Shown: positions 32,187-44,082 of the stretch, piece by piece
How positions within the stretch are numbered: position 1 is the first letter of the stretch
Layout: each line of letters opens with the position of its first letter
DNA from: Zasmidium citrigriseum
Lineage: Eukaryota; Ascomycota; Dothideomycetes; Mycosphaerellales; Mycosphaerellaceae
NCBI GenBank assembly: GCA_002786025.1
Contig: NHNW01000073.1
Location: forward strand, 186,001-250,000
DNA length: 64,000 nucleotides
Direction: 5' to 3'
Position numbers and translations under genes: made by a program
The notes under the pieces: generated by a model
What the model was told of the DNA's origin: nothing
The model's input: the letters and a program-made list of their open reading frames with translations, nothing else
Databases searched by the model: none

Positions 32187-35100
32187 CTAGTAGCTCGGCC
32201 TAGCCGTCGGTCGTCCACCGTTGCCACCAAAGTCCGGCGGGCCAAAAGTCAGCGGACTACCCCCATAACCGCCCTGCGGCACGCAGTTCGACCAGCAGCC
32301 GAATTCAGTCGTCGTGACGGGGGGACAGCTGGAGTAGCAGCCGAATTCGGTGACGGTCATGAACATGGTTGTTGTGCCGAGGTAGTTGGTCACGCAGCTG
32401 GATGCGGCAGTTGGGTAGGGCGGGAAGCCGGAAGATGGGACGGGGGAGGTGCCTGGGATGATACCCGTGGATGGGGCAGGGGCGGTTCCTGAGGGGCCTG
32501 GGAAGCCGCTGGATGGGGCGGTTGGGGCGGTGCCTGATGGTGGGAGCGTGCCGGAGCGCGGGCGGTCGGTGTTGGAGAATGGCGGGAGGCCGCTCGATGG
32601 GCCTGTGCCGATGGGTGCGGTGCCTGAGGGTGGGAAGCCACTTGAAGGTCCGGTGCCGATCGGTGCAGTGCCTGATGGCGGGAAGCCGCTCGATGGACCA
32701 GTGCCGATGGGCGCGGTTCCTGTCGGCGCAGTGCCGCTGGGGCCGGAGCCTGAAGGTGGGAGGGTGCCAGATCGTGGACGATCGGTGTTGGAGAATGGCG
32801 GAAGACCAGAGCTGCCTGTGCCAATTGGTGCTGTACCGCTTGGACCAGTGCCGCTCGGGGCTGTGCCAGTTGGCGCTGTGCCGCTTGGAGCAGAACCCGA
32901 AGGAGGCAGAGTGCCCGATCTTGGACGGTCAGTGTTGCTGAATGGAACTCCCGAGCTGCCAGATGCACTGCCACCAGTAGCAGAGCTGAGAGTGAATGTG
33001 GTGCCGGGAATGCTGCCAGAGCTGACGGGGAAGCCGCTCGAGGGTCCAGTGCCGATTGGTGCAGTGCCAGTGGGAGCGGTGCCAGATGGCAGGCTACCAG
33101 ATGGAGGCAGGGTTCCCGATCGTGGACGGTCGCTGTTGCTGAATGGGACAGAGAGGATCTCGCTGAAGGTCTGGCCAGTTGGAGCAGTGCCGGTTGGAGC
33201 AGTGCCAGATGGGCCTGATGTCGTGGGCGCCGTGCCAATTGGAAGGCTGCCGGTTCCAACTGGAAGAGATCCAGAGGCACCCGTTGCACTCGAGCTGCTC
33301 AAAGTACCCGATCGTGGACGGTCGGAGTTGGTGAATGGGCTTCCAGACGATGGGATAGCACCCGATCCGAACGTGGAGCTGGCAAAGCCAGTGCCACCGA
33401 AAGTCTCTGTCGAGGAGATTGGCGAGAAGGAAGCGCCAGACGAGGGAATAACACCAGATGATGGGATAGCTCCCGAGCCTCCAGTCGAGCTGGCACCGCT
33501 GAGGCCAGTAGAGAAGACCGTCGATGACAATGGCGTAGGTGGAGCACCTGAAGATGGAATGGCGCCGGAGCCGAAAGCAGAAGACTCGCCGCTGATGCCA
33601 GTCGAGAAGACAGTCGAAGAAATTGGCGATGGGGATCCTGAAGATGGAACAGCGCCGGAGAGGAAGAGACTGCTCTCGCCGCTGAGGCCCGTAGAGAACA
33701 AGGTCGATGCGATAGGAACTGGAGAGCCAGTCGACTCAACCACGCCAGATGCTTCAGTGCTGCTTGCACCGGCGGTACCGCCACTGCTGACAACGCCGGA
33801 AGCAAAGAAGCCGGAGCTGTATGCAGTGCCTCCATTGGTAGAGATGACAGTGAGAACAGACGTGCTTGGCGCCGGAGTCGAGACAGCTTGACCAGAACCG
33901 AAGCCGCTGGTGACAAATGCAGTGCCGCCGGAGGTAGCGATAACAGTCGACCAGCTTGAGCCTGGGAAAGTCGAGGTGACAACACCAGCGTCAGAGCCAC
34001 CAATGCCGCCTCCACTGCCGCCGCCAGCAGCTCCAGTCTCGATAGTCCAGTAAGTCGTGGCTGATTCGGAAGTCAGGGTTCCGTTCGCGGCGTAGTAGTC
34101 GTAGTCCTCCACGGTGGTAGTGTTCAAGTCGCCGTTGCCAGTGTAGTTCCGGTACTGGGTAATGGTCGTAATGACGTAGGAGCCGTCAGCGTTGCTCTGC
34201 GTGTTGGACTCGGAGTTTGTGGTGTTGGTGACGGCGGTACCTCCCTCAGAGTACCCATAGACGGTAGCGGCCGAAGACCAGGCTTGCGTGAACGAGGTGT
34301 AGTAGTAGTAATACCAGCTGCCGTTGGTGCTCACGTACGTCGAGAAGACTGTGCCAGAGGAGAAAGTGGTGCCGTCCGAGATGTAGGTCGAGTAAGCGGT
34401 GTACGGGCCGTTGACCAAGAGACCACTTGGAACAATGACGGGGCCGGGAGTGATGACCGAGATAGAGGTCGAGCTTCCGTCCAAGGCTGCATCGAAGGCG
34501 GAGCTGACTTCGGATGGATCCAGAGTGGGCTCAGCGAAGGGACCGGCTTCGGTGTTGGTGCCTTCGGGCTCCCCGCCAGAGATACCGACAGCGATTCTCA
34601 GCAGAATGGCGCTGTCAATGCCAACGGCAGGAACAGTCACATTGACGGTTGGCTTGAGGAAGCAATTGTAGCCGCCGCTGTTTGGAGCATCATAGTAGGT
34701 AAAACCTTGACAGGCTGGCGAGCCCAGACGATCGTTACCAAGAGAGCAAGCAGCCGCACATTCTGAGAAAGTGCCGTAGGTGAAGTCGTTGAATGAGTCA
34801 GGGTCCAAAATGTCGGTGTCGCACATAACAATGTAGTCGTATCTCTCGCTGCCGACCATCTGGCTGACTGTAGAGTTATTGTCCTCTGGGCAGCTGAATG
34901 CTGGTGCAGTTGGGTCTGGTGCCGGGCCGGAAACAGTTGAGGACGCAGGAGGAGCTGGTGGTTCCGAGGCATCGACGGATGTCTCGACGGGCGCAGCAGT
35001 TCCAGTCACCGTCACTGTTGTCGTGGTAGGCTCGCCCGCGATGGTGGTGGCAATCGTCTGGGTTGATCGGTCGAAGCCGGATCGGGTGATGATCAAGGGA

Positions 35101-35752
35101 GAATGGGTGGAGGTTGTCGTGGTCGACGCACCTCCGTACGGGTTACAGCTACAGGCGCTGCTGAATGATGCAGACATTGCTGGATCATCCAGGCTGGCCG
35201 TGGCGTTGGATTGTCTTCGGTAGGCGTTGAAGACCTCCGCTGCTCCAAGAGGACTGGCATCCCGAGGCGCAGGAGTTGGTTCTGGAGCAGCATCGCGTTT
35301 GCGGCCACCAACGGTCACAGTGGCAGTAGTGACAGGGCGGTTGATAACAGTGGTCCTTTGCGTGTTTACAATGGTGGTGTAGACGTAATCCGAGGTGCTG
35401 CAGAAGGTTAGCTAAATATTCTCCACACTCTCATCAAATTGTCTGACCTGACTGGAGTGAAGTCATCGACGACTGTGACATCCGGGTATCCCATGTAGGT
35501 CCTGCAGAAGGTTTCCCCAAAGGAGGAGTTGTATACAAAGTTGTAGAAAGAGTCTTGATAGCAAGTTCCGGATGACTCTTGGCGTTCGACGACAGAGTTG
35601 TCAGCTTCCTTGCGGAATAGTCGATTGAACCATCCGGTAACACCATTTCCGGTGTCTCGTTGTTCAACATCCGGTCTTGCATCGTGGGCGACGCGGGCGG
35701 TCGATAGATCAACGAGGGAAAGGCCCAAGGCCAGCGCAGTGAACGAGCGCAT
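32187..35752 (-). CDS. Secreted Ser/Thr/Gly/Pro-rich cell-surface protein with tandem repeats
   Basis: Two exons, 35752-35448 and 35397-32187 (intron 50 nt), give 1171 residues. A signal peptide covers about 1-19 (MRSFTALALGLSLVDLSTA). KR and RKR sites near residues 60-130 could be processed. A Cys-containing PAN/Apple-like segment is near 240-310 (YIVMCDTDI ... CAAACSLGN ... CQGFTYY). A Ser/Thr/Tyr-rich part follows, then two repeat arrays. One is built on STVFSTG-SGESS / GSGAIPSSG. The other has five copies of NxDRPRSGTL joined by PSGTAPTGTAP-type spacers. The C-terminus carries paired Cys (FGCYSSCPP, FGCWSNCVP) and ends without a GPI hydrophobic tail. Heavy O-glycosylation and a wall or surface location are likely. 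No enzyme domain is seen. Confidence 0.85.
32540..33340 (-). repeat. Coding tandem repeats (NxDRPRSGTL module)
   Basis: Five copies of the module lie at about 32,552, 32,770, 32,918, 33,119 and 33,311, spaced 219, 148, 201 and 192 bp, with GC-rich PTGTAP-type spacers of varying number between them. Uneven spacing in whole codons is what recombination or slippage inside a surface-protein gene produces. Confidence 0.8.
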
Positions 35753-36938
35753 GTCGAAGGCGCTGCTGCTAACGAATGACCAGCGAGCGCTTCAAATTAG
35801 TATGGTATAGCTCAAACGAGTGGCTATGTGAGTTGTTGTGAAAGTGTCTGCAGATCCAACATCGACTGGAGTATTGAATTGCTTTATAGACCTGAAGACC
35901 ACTGGTACATTGCAGATCAGCCTCCACTTTGCGCGAGGCTGACCACCCAGGAGGCGGATCGCGTTCTTGCCTTGCAGAGGCTGGTAGGCGTGAAAGTGTA
36001 CCTGCAGGTTAGGGAGGTGGAGGCGGCATACAGAATTGGCAGTGGTTGTGGGAGATGTGCAACGATGGTTCGAATGACTTTACCAACCTTGCGCTTGAGC
36101 ATTGCTTCCCGCCCGCCATCAGGCCGATAGATGTACGCGCTTCCGCCGTGCTCTTTGGGTGTTGGGCTGCCTCCATTCCGAGAGTTTGGGTTGGTATGCA
36201 AATGAGCGAACATCTCCGCCCTCCCTTGCTGGAATTCGCGCCAAGCTTCGATCTTGCTTCGAGGAGAGGGCTCGAGCCTTGCAGGAACGTCATTCTTTGC
36301 TGGCCCCCAATGGCCTGAAAGGGCGTTAAGTGGTTGCATTGAGGAATGTCAGATGCGCGTCGCGCGTCTCAGACACTTAATGACAGCCCGCCCACCCTTT
36401 GAGAGTGGCGTTGCTCTGGCCTGCGAAAGTACCCCAGGGGCGAACAGACGCAATTGAGGTGCAATGTCGACAGAAGCTGTTTTTCCGGCCTTCTTCTCGA
36501 GTACATTCTTCTCGGCGCATCTTCAACGCTGACCAGGTGGCTCGCCTCAGAGAGTGGATGTCGTCGCGATGCCGGCAGAGGGACGGGCAGGAGATTACCG
36601 ACGCATATGTTTCACGTGCATGAACCTCTTCTCGGATGTTGTGCAACACAAGTGAGTAGAAGATCGAAGCGAGACGAATGGGACGTGAGGTCGCTTGGTC
36701 GCGTTTCTTGGGCCCACTTTTTCGTCGGCAGCTCTTGCCGATCGGACACTCGCTTGCGCCCGACTTCATCTCGTCACCACAACACCAAGACTCCCATTGC
36801 GATCTCCCGTTTCTGACATTCGACCCCAGCCGCACATATACCGAGGAGGAGGCGTTGGTGGTTGAGAACAGTGCTCGTTTCAGAGTGCGTGATGTGCGTG
36901 GGCGGCGCCTGAGACCTTTTGTCACATTCTTCGGTGGT
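35753..36938. other. Intergenic, divergent promoters
   Basis: About 1.19 kb between the cell-surface gene and the LAMTOR1-like gene, which are transcribed away from each other. Long minus-strand frames here lie partly opposite the LAMTOR1-like exons and show no domain. Confidence 0.35.
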
Positions 36939-37515
36939 ATGGGAATTTGTGCATCCTGTCTTGGCCTGAACCGGCATCCCTCGCAGGACGTATGTTCTTC
37001 CCCTCCTGTTCGTAGTGACGACTTTCTGATGTGGCGTTCATAGGGGGACCTCGATCGCATTCTCGACTCCGCCGACCAGCCGTCGTATGGCGCGATTGAT
37101 AACGATGGCATTGGCCAGATGGATGAGGAGGAGCTGAGGAGGGAGCGAGAGGCGTTAGAACAAATTACGGCGCAGGCGGCTGAGTATGCATGAGATGGGA
37201 CTTGTGGGCTCAGAGGGACAACGCTGACGAAGGGGCAGTCACATGATCGACGTTCTTCATCCCAGCCACCCTGATTCGGACCAGAACTTGCACCATAACG
37301 GCCACGCACAAGCGAATCACGTCGCCAAAGATGAGGAGCCGGATGATGCCGATCGAGAGGAGGATCCAGAAGAGGCAGCCTGGCTGGAGAGCATACAGTC
37401 CGCGGGATTGGATACTGTGCAAGTACCTCAGCGAGGGACACTGGCCATGGATCTCAGCACGCTGAGGGAAGGACCGCAGCACCAGAAGTCTGCCAAGGCA
37501 GAGACAGCATACTGA
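36939..37515 (+). CDS. LAMTOR1/Ego1(Meh1)-like lysosomal membrane anchor
   Basis: Three short exons, 36939-36989, 37044-37183 and 37239-37515 (introns 54 and 55 nt, second with branch GCTGAC), give 155 residues. The N-terminus MGICASCLG has Gly2 for N-myristoylation and Cys4/Cys7 for palmitoylation, as in Ego1 and p18/LAMTOR1. The conserved block DQPSYGAI, EEELRREREALEQITAQAA, then HMIDVLHP matches fungal LAMTOR-domain proteins. The second half is acidic and variable. This subunit anchors the EGO/Ragulator scaffold and the Rag GTPases on the vacuole so that TORC1 senses amino acids. Only the splicing makes it visible: exon 2 runs into a TGA if intron 2 is retained. Confidence 0.85.
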
Positions 37516-38462
37516 GGAGCAGTGTGATGGGCATTGGACTTGATTGAGGCGTTGGCTTTTGGTTTGTATTGCTGCTAATGATACCCCTAAATTGCGAAAT
37601 GCGAAGTCTTTGACTGGATTCGAACCTGGACAAATAGTTGCGGACCAATCCTTCCATCCAGATGTCAGCTGTCTTGCAAATTGTTGTGACGTTGGGTCCT
37701 GGTATTGACTGTGTAAGGCTATGCGCAATCCATAAGTCTCTTTGGACTCCTTTAAGTTCCAGGCTGACACCATGTCGTAGGCCTTCAACACAGCGACAAT
37801 GTTGCGATATTGAACATCGACGTAGTCGCCATTCTCGACGCCGGATGATGCCATCCGGGACCTCGTGCCACAGGCGATGAGACGATGTGCAATGTAGACG
37901 AGGATGCTGAGAACAACAAGGGCAAATCGTGCTGTGAGTATAAATCTCATATCTCATCAAATGCTCTCGTGATGCAAAAAGCGAGCAGCACACTCCTACT
38001 TTCACTTGAAGCCAGCCGCTCCTTCCTCATACGCGCACAACCCTGCAGCGGGCCGCGCAAAGCTTAATCCGATGCAAACGCCGTCTCGCTGTCGTTGCCT
38101 GCGGCTTTCTGCTTGGCTTCTGGCTTCACCACACAACCACACCTGCTTCCATCGGCGGTCGCTCTGCAGGCGGCGTTTTTTGGCGCACCTAGAACATCGC
38201 ACTGTCCAGCAGCCCTTTCGCACTCTTCGTCAGTCTTCGTTCTTCCGCCTGCGCTCCCTGCGCTGAGGGTGGCGCCGGCGACGGTGAGTTCTGCTTCATC
38301 TCAACCTGACGACTGCGAACTGACCTGACTCAGGCTTCCTGTTCTGCGTTCACTTTTACGCTGTACGGCATTTGAACATCACCCACCGAATACGCTTCAC
38401 TTCATTGGTTTGCGCCTTTGCTGGGCCGCTCTTTCAGGAGTCATCAGAAGGAGAACTTGAGA
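37516..38462. other. Intergenic region
   Basis: About 950 bp before the helicase gene. A minus-strand frame from 37950 starts with a hydrophobic stretch (MRFILTARFALVVLSILVYI) and could be part of a small secreted protein, but no complete spliced model emerges and it runs into the LAMTOR1-like last exon. A GGTTCGAATCC box at about 37616-37626 (minus) is not a tRNA. Confidence 0.3.
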
Positions 38463-41400
38463 ATGGCAACAGTGTGAGCATCGCCACTCCGCCGATCTTG
38501 TCGAGCACACTCACTGACTTTCCACAGACCCTGCAAGTTCTTTGCTTTGGGCCTTTGCCGGCTCGGCAACAAGTGCAAAGACTTGCACGACTCACCGCCG
38601 TCCCCACCAGCTGGCAGAGCGAGGTCATCTTACCAGTCCGCCCCGTCGACCAAGCCAGCACTTTCACTCGGCGAGCAACTGAAGGAATGGGTCTTCAAGA
38701 TTCCACGCGATGCACTCGACGTTCGCAGAGCACAACTCTTGGGCTGTAGCGGCCTTGCCAGCTTCATTCAGACAGCTCTCAAGCTTGTGAGTTCGGATGA
38801 ACAGACCATGCAGGTCGTCATCTCGAAGCTCGCAAGTGATGGCGGCTTTTACCGCATCAAAGAACTTCTGTGTCAAGACTTTCAGAGCTTGAATGACCAG
38901 AAGCTTCAAGTCGTTTGGATGAGGCAGCTTCTGCCTTTCCTCCAACTTCTATCACACGAGAGTGTGCTCATGTCTTTGGTGGTCGAAGATCGCCATGCAG
39001 CTCTCATCAACTGTCTCTATGGCATCGATGGCGCTCAAGCTGTCAATGTCTTTGAGACAGCCTATCGCTGCCGCGGGGCCGGATGCTCGATCCAAAATGA
39101 CGTGGAGAGTTGCATTGCTGTGCTCGCGCACCTGCTCAAGAGGAACAGCCTGGCCCGCGCCAATCCCGAGCTGAAGGCTGCCGCGGAGAAGATCTTGTCT
39201 CTCGCTCAGGGCGCTCACCACTCCCGTGCCCTGGAGCGAGATATGGCTGCCATCAAAGGCGCCCTTTCGCTCGAACTTCCCGACGCAGAGCCACGTCAGT
39301 CTCGCAAAGTTGCCGATGTGCCTACCTTCACGGTCACTCAGGACATGCCCGGAGAATTGTCGGAGTACGGACCTCGTCACGATAACGACCATGCCGACAT
39401 CAAGGAGATTCGGATTTTGCCGACCATGGAGGAGATTCAAAGCACCCGTAATGAGTACTTGCCTCGCAACGACCCGAGCGAATGGCACATTCCCGGTACC
39501 GCGGGTCTAATTGACCGGCACTTCCGTCTGGTTCGAGAAGATACCGTTGGACAGCTCAGAGATGCTGCCAAGTTCGAGCTGGACCGCCTTCAGAACCCTC
39601 TCAAGCCAGGCGGTGCATTCAAGGAGCGTCCAGGCGCACGCACCCATGTCTATCGCAACATTCGTTTCGAGACCGCAGTTCACGATGATAAAGACGGCAT
39701 CCTCTTCGTCCTCTCTTTCGAGCAGCCGCCACCTGTACGTGGAGTCTCGCGGCAGAAGCGAGAGATGTGGTATTTTGATTTCCGTCGTCTGCAGCCTGAC
39801 TCTTTGGTTTGTCTTTTATCCTCCGATGGCGATGTTACCTTCCTGGTCGTCCACTCGGACGCATTTGCTTTCAAGAAGAGCTCGGCCAAGGCCATTCATC
39901 AGCGCTACCCGTTGAGTGGGAGTGGCAAAGATGACGTTGGTTACGTGATCGCTCAACTCACGACACTGGATGGCGAAGCTGTCTCAGCTTTCTTTGAGCG
40001 TTGCCTTGCTACGAAGCACGGTAAATTGGAATACTGCCTCCTTGAGTTTCCCGGAGTTCTTCTGCCGGCATTCGAGCACACTCTGGTTGCCCTACAGCAA
40101 ATGGCAAAGAGCCTTGAGGTGCCATTCGCCGAGTCACTGCTTCCCGACGCTGGTGCTCAGTCTCTCCCGCCGGCATACTCCACCGCGCCTGGGTTCAAGT
40201 GGGATCTCCTCGGATTTGTTGCCGGGTCGAAGAGGAGATTCACTGGGAATGAAGAAGCCGAGACTCTTCTGCAAAGCAGCACACTTGATGCGGCTCAGCA
40301 GAAAGCCGTCCTGCATACACTCACCAACCGGTTCTCACTAATCCAAGGTCCTCCCGGCACTGGCAAGTCGTACACAGGAATCAAGATCATCAAGACTCTG
40401 CTCGATAACAAGGGAGCTGGAAAGCTGGGTCCAATTCTCGTAGTATGTTACACGAATCATGCCCTGGACCAGATGCTGGAGCATCTTGTCGATGCTGGCG
40501 TTCCAGAGATTGTACGAATTGGGTCGCGCTCGCAGAGTGAGAGATTGGCACCGATCAACCTCCGCAACATTGCTATGAAGGTCCGATCCACAAAGACGGA
40601 GCACGAAGATCGTTCGTTGGCGAACTCTGACAAGGCCGAAGCAAGCAAAGCAATCGATGATTTGTTGTTCGCGGCCAACAGCATCGCAAAGGGCGACAAT
40701 GAGGCCTTGGCGACCTTCCTGAAAGACAACTACCCTGGTACATATGACAAGATCTTCCTGGATAGCGATCAAGACGGCTTCACGACGGTCCATCATGGCA
40801 AGCGTATTTCGCCGCTCGAGCGCTGGCTCCAAGGCGGTGCAGACATACATCCACCCACAGATACCACAGGTCTCCCGAAGCTGGATCTCCTGACGAATGC
40901 AGAGCGCCACATATGTTACCGGAATTGGATGCGGAAACTTTCTCAGAACACCTTCGAATCCATTCATATGCAAATGGACGCCTTCAAGGGATCTAAAGAC
41001 ATATTGGACTCCCTTCGAGGCGAAAAGGACCTTCGAGTTTTGTCTAGCGCAAATGTGATCGGAATCACCACCACTGGACTGGCTCGGAGTATCAAGCACT
41101 TGCGGAAACTCAGTTCCAAGGTCCTCGTTGTGGAGGAGGCGGCGGAGTGCCTTGAGAGCCAGATCTTGACCGCGCTTCTTCCTTCTTTGGAGCACGCGAT
41201 TCTCATTGGCGACCATCAGCAACTTCGTCCGAAGATTCAGAATTACGAACTGTCGGTGGAGAATCCCAGAACGACAATATCGCTGGATGTGTCACTCTTC
41301 GAGCGCATCATTAGCTCAGAGAATGGCGTGCCTTTTGTCACCCTCGAGACGCAGCGACGTATGCATCCGTCCATCTCGGAGCTCATCCGCACGACTCTGT

Positions 41401-43697
41401 ATCCAAAGCTGCAAGATGCGGGTCCAGTGAAGTCTTATCCTGAGGTGATGGGCATGCGCCATCGATTGTTCTGGTTTGACCACAGGTACGCCGAGGATAA
41501 GCAGACTGACGCACTTTCCACGTCGCAGACCAACAGCTTCGAGGTGGACATGGTTGCGGCACTGGTGCGCCACATTGTTCGTCAAGGTGTCTATCGATCC
41601 GACGACATCGCCGTCCTCACTCCATACCTGGGTCAGCTGAGGCTGTTGCGCTCAAAGCTCGCTAGCTCCTTCGAGATCCTTCTGAACGAGCGCGACGTGG
41701 ATGACCTGGAGCAGGATGGTGAGGACGGCCCAGAAGAAGTTCCGAAAGTCGTGCAAGGCAATCTGCTACAAGCCTTACGTCTCGCCACTGTGGACAACTT
41801 CCAAGGCGAGGAAGCCAAGGTTGTCATCATTTCGTTGGTTCGCAGCAACGAGAAGCAGAACTGTGGCTTTCTTCGAACTTCCAACAGAATCAACGTCCTG
41901 CTCAGCAGAGCTCAGCATGGCATGTATGTCATCGGCAACTCCGAGACCTCTGAGCACATCGACATGTGGGGTCAAGTGCTGGACATCTTCCGTGCGAACG
42001 GCAATATAGGTCCGTTGCTTGAGCTTTGCTGTCCCCGACATCCAGGAAAGCCTATTGAGATCAGCGAGCCTGAGGATTTTGCCAACGTGTCTCCGGAGGC
42101 CGGATGCGATCAGCTGTGTGGCCAGCCTCTTCTGTGCGGCCACAAGTGCCCCTCTTTCTGTCATGCGGAGAGTCTTCATGACGCTGTCAAGTGCCTTGAG
42201 CCCTGCCAGCGGCCAGTGAGGAGTTGCCCGAGCAAGCACCTGTGCCCCAAGGCCTGTGGAGATGAGTGCCTGGAAATTTGCAGTGCTACGGTCGAGAACA
42301 TTGACATCAAGCTTCCGTGCGGGCACCGTGTCTCTCAATTGCCCTGCTGGCAGTACCAAGATCTCTCGCGGGTGCAGTGCATCGAGCCTGTGCAGCGTGT
42401 CGTTCCTGGATGCGGCCATACCATCGAATTGCCTTGCCATGCCTCCGTCAACGACCCCGCCTTCAGATGCTCCGCCAAGTGCAATGACCTTCTGCCTTGC
42501 GGCGTTCATCGTTGCACTCGTACCTGCAGTGTGTGTCACTGTCTTCAGAATGGTGTGCTCACAGCTGTTTCGGGGGCTCATGAATTTTGCCTCAAATTCT
42601 GCGATCGCGCTCGAGACGATTGCGAGCATCCTTGCCAGAATCTTTGCCATGGCAATTCGGCTTGCAACCCGTGCAGACTCGACCATGGACGATCGAACTT
42701 GGATGGCAAGATCAAGAAGTTGGTCGTCTCATCCAACAGCACGTACACATCACTCGCAGATCGGTTGATAACCGAGCAGATGAACTTGATAGGTTCTTCT
42801 GCGGGCGCGAGTCTGCCACAAGGAGACGTTCATCTTGGCGGCGGATACAAGTTCCAAAACGTCTTGAAGGGAGGCCGCTACGACAACATTCTTCGTGTTG
42901 GAAAAGAAATCGCCGTGTTCTTCTCACAGATCTCAAAGGAGGAGGAGTCTTTCCAAGCCGCTCGTGAGAAGGTCGATGCCATGGCCCAGCGTGACAAGAA
43001 CCTGGACATACTTCAGACCGCCTCCGACCAAGTCGCTCTACACACCCGCGGTCGCCTGCTTGCCAACGCCCTCCTGCGTCGGACCGAGCTTACCATCGTC
43101 ACAGATGTCATTTCTGTGTGGCAGAAGCTGCCATTGGTCGAGTGCTTCAACACGACTCTTTTGGTGGACTTGGCCGGTCATCGCAAGAGCTGCGACCAGC
43201 TCCTCGCGGTAGCCAAGGAGTCAGCGAACATTCTCCAGCAAGCCGAAGCGCTCATCTTCTGGGCTCAATTCGCCGCCGTGGAGTGCACCACCAGCTACAA
43301 CGGCACCGATGACATGATTGCGAATGCAGACAAGATTAAGGCGGGTGCACATATGAGCCTCGATCAGGCCGAGGCTATCTGCAACGACTATCCGACCCAG
43401 ACGCAGAGTGTGGCTCATGAGATTGCTGTCGTACGTCAGATGCTTGACGACTCCATCGCTTCGAGCAAGATCGCCCCGATGGTGCTGCCGACTCTGCAGA
43501 CGGAACTCAGCGGTATGGCTCAGTGGCACAGCTGCGTCAAGGGCCATGTCTTCACGGATGGCGAATGCGCCGGTCCTGTAGAGACTTCGACCTGCCCTCA
43601 GTGCGACGAGGACATCAAGGGCCAGAAGCGTGCGGCTGTAAACGGTACCTCTGCGCTGCAGGATATTGAGAAGGCGTTTGGCGGTCTTCGTATTTGA
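38463..43697 (+). CDS. ZNFX1/SAD-3-type superfamily 1 RNA helicase
   Basis: Exon 1 is 11 nt (38463-38473, MAT plus two bases), the intron is 38474-38527 and exon 2 is 38528-43697, 1726 residues. A CCCH finger forms at residues 5-21 (C-x7-C-x5-C-x3-H) only after splicing. The SF1 helicase core follows: Walker A GPPGTGKSYTG near 610, VVEEAAE near 870, GDHQQLRPK, LETQRRMHPS near 945, DNFQGEEAKVV near 1092, NVLLSRAQHG near 1127. An NFX1-type Cys/His cluster covers about 1190-1345 (LLCGHKCPSFCH, LPCGHRVSQLPC). The tail ends in an RZ-type finger (WHSCVKGHVF ... CAGPVETSTCPQC) shared with ZNFX1 and RNF213. Family members work in small-RNA silencing: Hrr1 in fission yeast, SAD-3 in Neurospora meiotic silencing, ZNFX1 in animals. 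Its own role here is inferred. Confidence 0.92.
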
Positions 43698-44082
43698 GGA
43701 GTTAGATGCGGGATAAAGAGTCAAAAATTGTACGGCGATGATGAAAGATTGCTGTGCAAGAATGGAATGTTCGAAGAGCGTTTGTTTTCGTAGGTAGACA
43801 TGTTCAAAAGACACGAGTAGATCGGTCCGATGGACTGGTCGAAGATGTGTAGAGGAGAGATAGACATCGCGAAAAAGTGCTTCGGCACTATTGAAAACCC
43901 AAACATGGCTTCCGTACATCTACCATTTGGCATCCCACTCCCTCAATACGGTGTCAAGATCTCGCCTCCGCTTCAGATCTTTCACTTCACTTCAAACGGG
44001 CAGCAGGCAACGACGCAAAGCTCACCTCGTCCATTGCGTGCGCCCTTCATTCACTCTACCTATCATCGAAACCTCACCTTCA
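43698..44082. other. Intergenic spacer
   Basis: About 385 bp between two plus-strand genes. No distinct element seen. Confidence 0.3.

Noticed and set aside
36377..37441. 354-codon minus-strand frame
   Set aside because: Opposite the spliced LAMTOR1-like exons, no domain, odd composition; the spliced plus-strand gene explains the region.
37590..37680. tRNA-like B box GGTTCGAATCC on the minus strand
   Set aside because: T-stem pairs at only three of five positions, there is no matching acceptor strand about 60 nt upstream and no A box, so it is not a tRNA gene.
37210..37950. Minus-strand frame with a hydrophobic start
   Set aside because: The start looks like a signal peptide, but the frame runs into the last LAMTOR1-like exon and no spliced model with a sensible end was found.
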